From the NCBI RefSeq assembly GCF_030407435.1, contig NZ_JASDDK010000002.1, forward strand, positions 62,001-126,000: a stretch of 64,000 nucleotides of DNA, in the 5' to 3' direction. Below the pieces are notes generated by a model. The model was given only the letters and a program-made list of their open reading frames with translations. It did no database searches and was not told where the DNA came from. This DNA comes from Winogradskyella bathintestinalis. GTDB lineage: Bacteria > Bacteroidota > Bacteroidia > Flavobacteriales > Flavobacteriaceae. Position numbers and translations under genes: made by a program. Positions 46,953 to 56,500 of this stretch are shown piece after piece (the first letter of the stretch is position 1; each line of letters opens with the position of its first letter).

Positions 46953-48284
46953 TTAATGTGTTTTAGGTGTTGGACCTTCGTTAATAATTTTACCAACCAA
47001 GACTAAAAATAACAAGCCGAGAAGCATATACAACGCTATAAAACCTAATAAAGTAAATAACGTATTACCCGATGAGACCGTAGGTGAAATACCATCGCTA
47101 GTTTTTAGTAAACCGTAAACTAAATAAGGTTGTCTACCAAGCTCTGCCGTGTACCATCCTGTAAGATTTGCAATGTATGGAAAAGGTACTAAAAACATAA
47201 TGGTCCAAAGTAACGGTTTTATGGTGTATAATTTTTTTCGCCATAAGAGAAAAATTGCCAAGGCCATAACACCAATAAATATAGTGCCCAAACCAACCAT
47301 TATATGATAGGAATAATAGAGCGCCGGAATATTATCTGGCAATTCTTCCTTTTCAAACTGATCCATGCCAATAACCTGTTTATTCCATTCTTGATAGGTT
47401 AAAAAGCTGAGAATATTAGGCACGGCAATTTTATTGTCCAATTTTTTGTCCACCATATTAGGTTGACCAATGAGAACAATTTCAGCGCCTGCATCTTCAG
47501 TTTCAAAAATTCCTTCCATCGCTGCAAAAGTTCCGGGTTGATATTTCGCTACGTTTTTTGCATTCCAGTCGCCTGTAGGAAATGCAACCAGAACGCTTGA
47601 AATAAACCCGAAGACCACACCAGTTCTTAAGAACAGTTTACCATATTCGGAATGTTTGTTTCTTAAAATATAGAAAGCGCCAATACTAGCCATTACAAAA
47701 GCAGAGGTTACTACTGAAGCCACTTGATTATGCAAAAAAGCAGGCAAGAGCCAAGGATTAGTAAATAGCGAAGAGAAGTTATCTAATACAAATTTTCCAT
47801 TGTCTAGTATTTCATAACCTACAGGATATTGCATCCAGGCATTTGTAGCCAAAATAAACCAACCACTTGCCCATGAGCCTAAAAACACAAGAAATCCCGT
47901 TAAGAAATGTAATTTTTGACCCATTAATTTTTCGCCAAAAATAAATAGTGCTAAAAATGAGGATTCTAGTACAAAGGAAAATATACCTTCCATGGCTAAG
48001 GTCTGACCGATAATGTCGCCCGTGAGTTCAGAAAATTTTGCCCAATTAGTACCAAATTGAAATTCCATAGGAATACCTGTTATAACTCCCATAGTGAAAT
48101 TGATAGCAAAAATCTTCATGAAAAATTTCGCAGCATTGTTATATTTTTCAATTTTGTTTCTTAAATATCTCCACTTAAAATAGACAATCATTAAAGATAA
48201 GCCCATGGTTAATTGAGGAAATATGTAGTGGAATGTAATCGTAAATGCAAACTGCACTCTATCGTAAAAGAGCATGTCTTCCAT
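46953..48284 (-). CDS. cydA: cytochrome bd ubiquinol oxidase subunit I
   Basis: This 443-residue protein carries the heme b558 and heme b595/d ligand helices: VQFAFTITFHYIFPQLTMGL (axial histidine), TLAMEGIFSFVLESSFLALF (acidic residues) and GWYTAELGRQPYLVYGLL. The GRQPY form of the GRQPW motif and the 443-residue length suggest a short Q-loop, unlike E. coli CydA (about 522). It acts as a terminal oxidase under low oxygen. It is the first gene of the cydA-cydB operon and is separated by 73 bases from the transferase gene at 48358. Confidence 0.95.
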   Translation of the reverse strand: MEDMLFYDRVQFAFTITFHYIFPQLTMGLSLMIVYFKWRYLRNKIEKYNNAAKFFMKIFAINFTMGVITGIPMEFQFGTNWAKFSELTGDIIGQTLAMEGIFSFVLESSFLALFIFGEKLMGQKLHFLTGFLVFLGSWASGWFILATNAWMQYPVGYEILDNGKFVLDNFSSLFTNPWLLPAFLHNQVASVVTSAFVMASIGAFYILRNKHSEYGKLFLRTGVVFGFISSVLVAFPTGDWNAKNVAKYQPGTFAAMEGIFETEDAGAEIVLIGQPNMVDKKLDNKIAVPNILSFLTYQEWNKQVIGMDQFEKEELPDNIPALYYSYHIMVGLGTIFIGVMALAIFLLWRKKLYTIKPLLWTIMFLVPFPYIANLTGWYTAELGRQPYLVYGLLKTSDGISPTVSSGNTLFTLLGFIALYMLLGLLFLVLVGKIINEGPTPKTH

Positions 48285-48357
48285 AGCCAGAATTTAAGCT
48301 ATAAAAATACGAAGTAAATGAGAAAATGTACGTTACTTATGTTACAGAATAATTAGA

Positions 48358-49143
48358 TTATGTTCTATTTATACTTTTAAATTCTATCAACTCCTGTAAA
48401 GTCGTTGGAAGATTAGAAACTACAATTTCCTCAGAAATCATTGTTTCACTAAAAGCTACAGCAGCTTTATATTTTTCATCTAAGTCAAAACTAAATACAG
48501 TCATATTTTTGAACTCGCCTAGCAAATGAGAAGCTTTAGTATGTTGACCATCTAATGCAGGAATTTGCGCAATATTATCATCGATACCTTTCCCTGTTGC
48601 CTTAACGAAAGCTTCTTTACGCGTCCAACATGTATAAAAAGCTTCTTTTTTATTAGCCGCTTTTAAAACGGATCTAATTTCTAAGTCATTGAATGTAGAC
48701 GGAATAATTTCCAAAAAATTAAAATCTCGATTCATATATTCTACATCAATACCTACCGAAGCATGGCTTAATGCTATTAAAGCATAATTTTCGGAGTGCG
48801 AAACATTAAAATTTATTGATCTATCAAAAGGTAAATACGGCTTTTTATTATTATCTTTTTCAAAAATAATATTTTCAATTTCAAGTCCTGTTTTCTGAGC
48901 GAGTATAAATTTTAGTAACGTCCTACAGATTATAAAGCGTGATTTATCTTTCGGAGAATAATATCTTTCTGCACGTTGCATTTCAACAGGCGTAAGAAAT
49001 TGTAAAAAATCAATCACCAAGTTTTGATACAGTGAGAGCTTAATTTTAAAAATATTTAAATATTCTGAATTATTTTCAAATTTATCAAAGGGTACAATAA
49101 TAACCTTAGTGCTGTGACAGAACACATTATAAACCTGACTCAT
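48358..49143 (-). CDS. 4'-phosphopantetheinyl transferase, Sfp type
   Basis: This 261-residue enzyme loads the phosphopantetheine arm of coenzyme A onto carrier domains. The Sfp signatures are present: INFNVSHSENYALIALSHAS, GIDVEYMNR (metal-binding Asp and Glu) and CWTRKEAFVKATGKGIDD. It starts 4 bases after the stop of the C-A-T-TE gene at 49148, so its translation is coupled to the cluster. It should activate the five carrier domains visible nearby. The length is typical for Sfp-type enzymes. Confidence 0.93.
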   Translation of the reverse strand: MSQVYNVFCHSTKVIIVPFDKFENNSEYLNIFKIKLSLYQNLVIDFLQFLTPVEMQRAERYYSPKDKSRFIICRTLLKFILAQKTGLEIENIIFEKDNNKKPYLPFDRSINFNVSHSENYALIALSHASVGIDVEYMNRDFNFLEIIPSTFNDLEIRSVLKAANKKEAFYTCWTRKEAFVKATGKGIDDNIAQIPALDGQHTKASHLLGEFKNMTVFSFDLDEKYKAAVAFSETMISEEIVVSNLPTTLQELIEFKSINRT

Positions 49144-49147
49144 TTTA

Positions 49148-52100
49148 TTAACGGTCTAGAATGTTTTGTAATATTTTTCCAAGCTTTTTATCATTTGGAG
49201 GCGAAAGCATATTGACATGGTTTCCTGGTATTAAGTGCTTATTGACACCCTTTGTGGCTAGTTGTCCCCATCCGAGCATATCTGGATCATGAGCATAAAA
49301 AACATCATCTTCTGCCACTCTTAATAAATCTACTTTTATGTCTAAGGGTAAAATTTGATAATTATTAATAGCTTTTTTATGCATCTGATCTAACTCAAAC
49401 GGCCAGCTATGCAGCATTTTGTGATGTGCTTCTTTTCCATATTTGAATTTTAAATACTTTTGTTTTAAGCTTTCTTTAAATAATCGCATGCGATGCTCAA
49501 AGTTGGACTTGCTATGAAACATTTTCTGAGACATATAAAGCACCATTTCCAAAGTATATTTTGTACGTGAAATCTTTTTTCTTGCGGACGGTGTATAACA
49601 ATAATAAGGATATACATAACTATCTAAAAGAATTACTTTATGTACGGTTTTATTCTGCGACATAAGTTGCCTTGCCATTTCAAAAGCAATGACTCCCCCA
49701 AAAGAATAACCAGCAAGTATATAAGGGCCTTCTGGGTTAGATTTCACAATTTCAGAAATGTAATATGAAGCCATATCTTCAATCTTATCATGTGGTGTAT
49801 CCACACCATCAAGTCCTTTTGATTGTAAACCATACATAGGCTGGTCGTTATCTAGATTCTTTGCTAAAGAATTTAGAAACAAAACATTATGTTCTGCACC
49901 ATGTACGACATAAAGCGGTGTTTTTGTTCCTTCTGGTTTTATGGGCACAAAAGAACTCCAACAAATTTCTTTAGTCTCTAAATCTATGAATTCTGCCAAT
50001 TTTTCGACAGTTGGATAAATCATTAAGGCAGATAATGGTAATCGTTTTCCTGTTTTCTTATCTAACAGGGACATGACTTTAACAGCAATTAACGAATGAC
50101 CACCAAGCTCGAAAAAGTCACTGAATATGTCTATTTTGTCTCGTTTTAGGCAATCTTCCCAAATAGAGGTTACTATTTTTTCTGTTTCAGTTCGCGGAGC
50201 TGTATATTCCGCTAATCGGTTATTTTTATAAGCTTGACCTTTAAGTGCATTTCGATCTATTTTCCCGTTTAATGTGGTTGGAAATTCTTTTAAAAAATAA
50301 AAATCTACAGGCACCATATAAGCTGGAAGTTCTTCCGCAAGGCTTTGTTTCCAGCTGTTAGTAAGGTCTGTTGACACCTCTTCATTTTTTTTCAAAATAA
50401 CAAAACCTTCAAGTCGTTCTTCATTAACCAACACAACAGAATTTTCTATATCCTCTAAGTTGTTAATAGCCTCTTCTATTTCACCAAGTTCTATACGATG
50501 ACCTCTTATTTTAACTTGTTGATCCATACGGCCTAAACATTGAACCTCTCCTGAAGGTAGCATTTTAGCCAAATCCCCTGTTCTGTATAATAGTGTCTCT
50601 TCGTCTTGATTAAAGGTATCAGCTATAAATTTTTCAGAAGTTAAATCTTTTCGTTTCCAATACCCTTTTGCAACACCGTCGCCCGCAATACATAATTCAC
50701 CTATTTTACCAGGTGCCATGAGTTGACCTTTATCATTTAAGATATACAATTGGGTGTTGGCAATTGGTTTTCCAATACTAATTAATGTATCTTCTGTTTT
50801 AATCTGTTTTACCGTTGACCAAATTGTAGTTTCTGTTGGTCCGTACATGTTCCAAAGCTCATCCACGCGCTGCAACAATTTAGTCGCTAAATTCAGGGAA
50901 AGAGCTTCACCTCCACAAAGTGCTTTTAATGGCAAATGATTTTCCCATCCAGCATCTAATAACATTTGCCAAGTTGTTGGTGTCGCTTGCAATATGTTGA
51001 TTTTTTCTGCTTTGAGAACATCGAGCATTAAACGGGTATCTTTAGCTGTTTCGTCGTTTGCGATAACCAATGTAGCTCCTTTTAATAATGGTAGGTACAA
51101 CTCTAAACCTGCAATATCGAATGAAATTGTAGTTATGGATAATAATCGATCTGTTTCTTGTATGCCTGGTTTTTCAAGCATACTATAAAGAAAATTTACA
51201 AGGTTTCTGTGCGTTACCTGAACGCCCTTCGGATTACCAGTAGATCCAGAAGTATATAACAAATACACCATTTTATCTATATCTACAGCAGTATTGGTTG
51301 GGCTTGCAGAATATTTTGATAAATCCGAAAACAAATGTTCTATTGTTAATTGTTTTGGAATGGCGTCTAACTTTAGTCGTATTTTTTCTGATGAAATTAA
51401 TATTTCAGCCTCTGAGTCTTTCATCATAAAATCTAGACGCTGTTGCGGATAACTAGGATCTAACGGTAAATACGCGGCACCGCATTGCATAATAGCCACT
51501 AAACTTATAACGAGCTCAATAGACCGAGGTAATGCCACCGCCGTAATCGTCCCTGGTTTTACCCCTTCTTCAAATAAACAATGTGTAAGCTGGTTGACTT
51601 GTATCTCAAAATCTTTATATGAAATTTCAGAATTTTCAAATTTCAAGGCAATCTTTTCAGGTCTTAGCTGTGCTTGTTTAGATATAAGTTGATGTAATGT
51701 GATCTTTGGATAATCTATTTTAGTAGCATTTACTAATTGATATAACGCATCATCTACTTTGAGAATTTCTTCTATATTTTTTTGGGGTGTATTTACAAAT
51801 TGTTCTAGTAAATCTTGAAATGACATCATCATTTCTTTAATGGTTTCTCTTTTGAACAATGCCGTATTAAAAGACCATTCCAATGTTAAATTCGCCTCAG
51901 AACCAGTTACATTTAAAAAAATTTCGAAGGCGTCATAAGCTCTTGGGTTACTTTCCAGCTCACAATTTAAACCTGAAAAATAGACAGCCTCCATAATGCC
52001 CATATTATTATTAAAAACTATAGGGATTAAAGGGACTCTAGACGGGTCTCTAGCAATTGAAAATTTTTGGAGTAATTGACCAAAACTGAATTCTTGATGA

Positions 52101-53074
52101 TTATAAGCTTCTTGTAATTGAGGAATTCGTTGTTCTAAATATTCTTTAAAACTTAAAGCCGTGTCAATTTTACTTCGTAATGGTAATAAATTTAAGAAAT
52201 TACCTATCATATGCGTCTTATTTTCCGTTATCTTATCAGTTGCGGTTAAGCCAAGAACTATATCATTACGGCCTGTTTGTTCAGATAAAAAAATCTCAAA
52301 AGCAAATAGTAGTGTATTAATGAAATTACAACCTGCTTGTTCACCAATATTCTTCAAACCGTCTACAAGGTCTGTTTTTAAGGAAAAATTCAATCGATCA
52401 CTTCTGTACGTTCTAAGTTCTGGTCTCGGAAAATCCGTTGGTAATGTCAATTGTGGAACCGTATCTTTATACTGATTTAACCAATATTTTTCAGCAACAT
52501 CAAAAGCATCATTGCCCAAATTAGCATGTTTTTTCGCCGCATAAGAACCGAATGCTATTGGTTGTGGTAAATTTAGATTAGTGTTAAGTACATCGGCAGT
52601 ATAGATACGTCCTAATTCTTCTAATAAATTTCCTATAGACCAACCATCACATACTAGATGATGCACGGTAAGAATAAAGCGATGTTCTGTTTCTGATAAC
52701 TTAATCAGACCTACTTTAAATAGTGGTCCCTTAACTAAATCGAAAATAAAATTGGCTTCTGAAGCTAAATAGTTAGCAATGATTTTATCCTTTTCGACGG
52801 CATCACATTCAGAAATGTTTTTATCATTAATAATTGCTGACCAATCCTTAGGGACCTTAATGAAACGACCGTCAGAACTAAAGGTAGATCTTAAGGATTC
52901 ATGCCGTTCTACTAATAATCTTACCGCTTTTTTAAATGCTTTTTTATTTAAACGGCCCAATAACTTCAAGGAGATAGATTCGTTATATCCTCGATTAGCA
53001 TCTATACCACCTAATTTACAAGCAGTCCAAATTTCTGCTTGAGATTGTGTAGTATAAATTTTTGGTTGCTTCAT
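49148..53074 (-). CDS. single-module NRPS, C-A-T-TE, predicted glycine-activating
   Basis: This 1308-residue synthetase has the order C (about 5-440, HHLVCDG at 138-144), A (about 458-945, YTSGSTGNPKG and NGKIDR with Lys938), T (Ser994 in GGHSL) and TE (nucleophile Ser1124 in GYSFG, Asp1151, His1286). All catalytic motifs are intact. The ten A-domain pocket residues read DILQLGMIWK, the established glycine type. The C-domain start (TTQSQAEIWTACKLGG, NESISL) fits hybrid C domains that act on aminated polyketides. It is closely similar to the module at 53558 throughout, so one arose by duplication. Its promoter is at 53279-53309; the transferase gene follows. Confidence 0.92.
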   Translation of the reverse strand: MKQPKIYTTQSQAEIWTACKLGGIDANRGYNESISLKLLGRLNKKAFKKAVRLLVERHESLRSTFSSDGRFIKVPKDWSAIINDKNISECDAVEKDKIIANYLASEANFIFDLVKGPLFKVGLIKLSETEHRFILTVHHLVCDGWSIGNLLEELGRIYTADVLNTNLNLPQPIAFGSYAAKKHANLGNDAFDVAEKYWLNQYKDTVPQLTLPTDFPRPELRTYRSDRLNFSLKTDLVDGLKNIGEQAGCNFINTLLFAFEIFLSEQTGRNDIVLGLTATDKITENKTHMIGNFLNLLPLRSKIDTALSFKEYLEQRIPQLQEAYNHQEFSFGQLLQKFSIARDPSRVPLIPIVFNNNMGIMEAVYFSGLNCELESNPRAYDAFEIFLNVTGSEANLTLEWSFNTALFKRETIKEMMMSFQDLLEQFVNTPQKNIEEILKVDDALYQLVNATKIDYPKITLHQLISKQAQLRPEKIALKFENSEISYKDFEIQVNQLTHCLFEEGVKPGTITAVALPRSIELVISLVAIMQCGAAYLPLDPSYPQQRLDFMMKDSEAEILISSEKIRLKLDAIPKQLTIEHLFSDLSKYSASPTNTAVDIDKMVYLLYTSGSTGNPKGVQVTHRNLVNFLYSMLEKPGIQETDRLLSITTISFDIAGLELYLPLLKGATLVIANDETAKDTRLMLDVLKAEKINILQATPTTWQMLLDAGWENHLPLKALCGGEALSLNLATKLLQRVDELWNMYGPTETTIWSTVKQIKTEDTLISIGKPIANTQLYILNDKGQLMAPGKIGELCIAGDGVAKGYWKRKDLTSEKFIADTFNQDEETLLYRTGDLAKMLPSGEVQCLGRMDQQVKIRGHRIELGEIEEAINNLEDIENSVVLVNEERLEGFVILKKNEEVSTDLTNSWKQSLAEELPAYMVPVDFYFLKEFPTTLNGKIDRNALKGQAYKNNRLAEYTAPRTETEKIVTSIWEDCLKRDKIDIFSDFFELGGHSLIAVKVMSLLDKKTGKRLPLSALMIYPTVEKLAEFIDLETKEICWSSFVPIKPEGTKTPLYVVHGAEHNVLFLNSLAKNLDNDQPMYGLQSKGLDGVDTPHDKIEDMASYYISEIVKSNPEGPYILAGYSFGGVIAFEMARQLMSQNKTVHKVILLDSYVYPYYCYTPSARKKISRTKYTLEMVLYMSQKMFHSKSNFEHRMRLFKESLKQKYLKFKYGKEAHHKMLHSWPFELDQMHKKAINNYQILPLDIKVDLLRVAEDDVFYAHDPDMLGWGQLATKGVNKHLIPGNHVNMLSPPNDKKLGKILQNILDR

Positions 53075-53557
53075 GAGACGTAGGTTAACTGAATTAAAAT
53101 CTATGGATTTGGTATAAGCGAAACGGTTAATTTATTTCAGGGAATTTATTAAAAAATAAGATGACTAAAAAGAAAAATTAGACAAGTTGTTGCGTTTATC
53201 GTTTAAAACCAATATGTTGATTTTATAGGCTTAAATCATTTAGAAATCAACCATTGTTTCATAATTAATTGTTCAGACCAAACATAAGTTAAAAATACAT
53301 ATTTATCAATAAAAAAACGATAAAAACTCTCATATAATCACTTGGTTTTTAGAGATAAAGCCTATCGCACCACTCAAAATCTAGGTTTATGAATTATATG
53401 ACAATATCTACATCAGCTTAGATGACAATGGCATAGTAAACGTTTTCCCGAGAGCTATTAAAATTATTTCATTTTTATGAAGTAAAAAGTTTAAAATCGA
53501 AATAAATAAAATTATGTAGTCTTAGATTATTAGGAAAATTGTCAGATGAAAATTTAT
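53075..53557. other. intergenic region between the two glycine-type NRPS genes
   Basis: These 483 bases hold no gene. The minus-strand promoter at 53279-53309 gives the 49148 gene a leader of about 195 bases. A 12-bp inverted repeat (53522-53569) overlaps the end of the upstream NRPS gene. The rest shows no convincing structure. Confidence 0.6.
53279..53309 (-). promoter_or_regulatory. internal promoter for the 49148 NRPS and transferase genes
   Basis: The minus strand reads TTG (53309-53307), 20 bases, TATGTTTG (53286-53279), a full match with the same spacing as the zapA and purC promoters here. Transcription would start about 53272, about 200 bases before the start codon at 53074. Confidence 0.7.
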
Positions 53558-53569
53558 CTAATAATCTAA
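53522..53569 (-). repeat. inverted repeat at the end of the 53558 NRPS gene
   Basis: TTAGATTATTAG (53522-53533) and CTAATAATCTAA (53558-53569) are perfect complements separated by 24 bases. The right arm contains the stop codon. There is no T-run directly after the stem on the minus strand, so it is a weak or non-standard terminator, or an mRNA-stabilising hairpin. Confidence 0.5.
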
Positions 53570-56500
53570 AATTTGTTGCAGCACCTCACTAAATTTTTTA
53601 TCATTTGGTGCTATGAACATAGTAGCATGATTACCAGGAACACTATGCCGCTTTACTCCTTGCTTAGCCAATGCGTTCCAACCGTAGTACTTTTTATCAT
53701 GTTTAAAGAAAGTAGGTATTTCTGCGATCATTAAATCAACTTTAATATCTTCTGTAGTTATATGATAACGTCTCGCAGCTAAATCGTGCTTTTTACTTAA
53801 TTCCATCAAAGCTTTACTTCCTATATTGAGCTCTAATAATTCCCGTAACTCTCTGCGCTCAAGCTTTTGCTCTTTATTGTTTTCTTTTATACTAAAAAAC
53901 AGCTTTTTAAATTGATCTTTAAATAATCGCATTCTTTGATTAAATTTTGCTGCACTACTAAACATCTTCGATATCGCAAATATCATTTTTCCAGACGTAT
54001 AATATCCGGCCATTATGTTCTTTCTAAAAGTATCGGGATAATAATAAACAGGAAAGACATAACTATCAAACGAGATAAATTTTTCAACGGTTTTACCCTG
54101 AGCCTTTAATTGTTTGGCCATTTCAAAAGCTATAATCCCTCCGAATGAGTATCCTGCTATAGAATAAGGACCATTTGGATTGGTTTTTATAATTTCAGAA
54201 ATATAATGCGCAGCCATCTCCTCTATAGTGTCATTAGGTGTATCTTCCCCATTAAGCCCTTTAGCTTGCAAACCATACATTGGTTGGTTCTCATCCAGAT
54301 GTTTAGCCAACGAATTCAAAAACAAAACGTTATAAAACTCACCATGAATAACGTAAAGAGGCGTTTTGTTTCCATCAGGTTTTATGGGTACTAATGAACT
54401 CCAAGTATTTTCTTCACTACCAGCATCCATGAATTGCGACAGTTTCTCTATGGTAGAGTGCGTCATTAATGTTGATAATGGCAATCGCTTTCCTGTCTCT
54501 TTCTCTAAAAGTGCCATCACGCGAACGGCGACCAACGAATGGCCTCCTATCTCAAAGAAATTACTAAATACATCTATATTTTTTACATTTAGACACTCCT
54601 CCCATATCTCAGCTACTAAGTGTTCTGTTGCAGACCTAGGTGGCGTTTTTTCACCAACATTTTCTAAAGATAACTTTGAATTTCTTAATAATGATTTACG
54701 ATCAATTTTGCCATTTAAAGTTGTAGGAAATTCATCAATAACGTTGATCTCATGAGGCACCATATAAAGTGGTAAAAGTTCTTTTAGGGCCACTTTCCAC
54801 TTTTGTACTGAATTTTCAGTTGAATCAACAGTATTACCTGTTGTCACAAAAGCTTTTAAGCGCTCTTCATCTATCATTACAACACAAGACTCTATGTCTT
54901 CTATTCCTATAATAACCTCTTCTATCTCACCCAGTTCTATTCGATGGCCTCTAATTTTTACTTGGTCATCCATACGCCCTAGACATTCGAACTCGCCATT
55001 ACTTAATAAGCGACCGAGATCACCAGTTCTGTACAATTTAGTATTGGTTTTCGAATCCAATGGATTAGAAATAAATTTCTCGGAAGTTAAATCCGCTCTT
55101 TTCCAATAACCTTTTGCCACACCATCTCCGCCTATAACAATTTCACCTATTGTACCCGGCTTCATCAAAAGACCTTGATCACTAAAAATATAAACCTGCG
55201 TATTGGCTATTGGTTTTCCTATAGTAAGGATGTCATCTTCCGCTAAAATTTGTTTGGTAGTAGACCAAATAGTGGTTTCTGTAGGCCCATACATATTCCA
55301 TAGTTCATCTACTTTAGACACTATTACTTTTGATAGCGACAAAGGAAGTTTTTCGCCACCACTTAATGCTTTTATGGGCAGCGGATTTGTCCATCCAGAG
55401 TCTAATAACATTTGCCAAGTTGTAGGTGTGGCCTGTAACATGGTTATGTTTTCTTTTTCTATAAATTCTAAAAGTAATCGGCCATCTTTAGCAATATCAT
55501 CATTTGCGATGACTAATGTTGCACCACTTATTAATGGTAAAAACAGCTCAAGTCCAGCGATATCAAAAGAAATTGTTGTTATAGACACTAGCCTATCACT
55601 TTCATCTATTCCAGGCTCTTGCAACATGCTAAATAGAAAATTGACAAGATTTTTATGCGTTACCTGTACTCCTTTTGGATTTCCTGTTGAACCCGATGTG
55701 TAAAGCAAATAAGCTGTTTCTATATTGTTTACAGTCGTCGATAATGGGTCTGAGGAATAATTTTTTAAGTCGAAAAATAAATCTTCCAACACCAATTTGT
55801 TTGAAACTGCTTCTGACTCAATCGAAACTTCCTTTGAAGTTATAATAACTTTCGCCTCAGAATCATTGAGCATAAAATCAATTCTATGTTTCGGATAACT
55901 TGGGTCTAATGGCAAATAGGCCGCTCCACATTGCACTATGGCTAACAAACTTACCACAAGCTCTATGGAACGCGGGGAAGCGACTGCCACCACTGAATAT
56001 GGTTTTACACCTTTTTCTAATAAACAATGTGCCAACCGATTGACTTGCAAGGCCAAATCTCGATAGTTAATTTCGGATTTTTCAAATTTTAAAGCTTGTT
56101 TATCTGGGGAAATTTTAGCGCGTTCAGCAATTATTTGATGTAATGTTAATTTCGGATATGTTTTATGAGTGTTATTAACGCTCGTATAAGCAGAATCGTC
56201 AACCTTAAAAATTTCTTTTAATTCAACGTGAGGTGTTTCAATAATTTGTTGTAATAAATTTTGAAATGAAACCATCATTTGTTCAATCGTTTCGCTTTTG
56301 AACAATGCCGTATTATAAGACCATTCTAAAACTAAATCGTCCTCCGATCCTGTGGCGTTTAGAAAAAGCTCAAAAGTTTCGTAAGCTCTTGGATTACTTT
56401 TCACACTATAATTTAAGCCTAAAAATGATACCGCAGAAGTCATTCCCATATCAATATTGAAAACTACGGGAACCAAAGGTACTCTCGAAGGATCTCTTGC

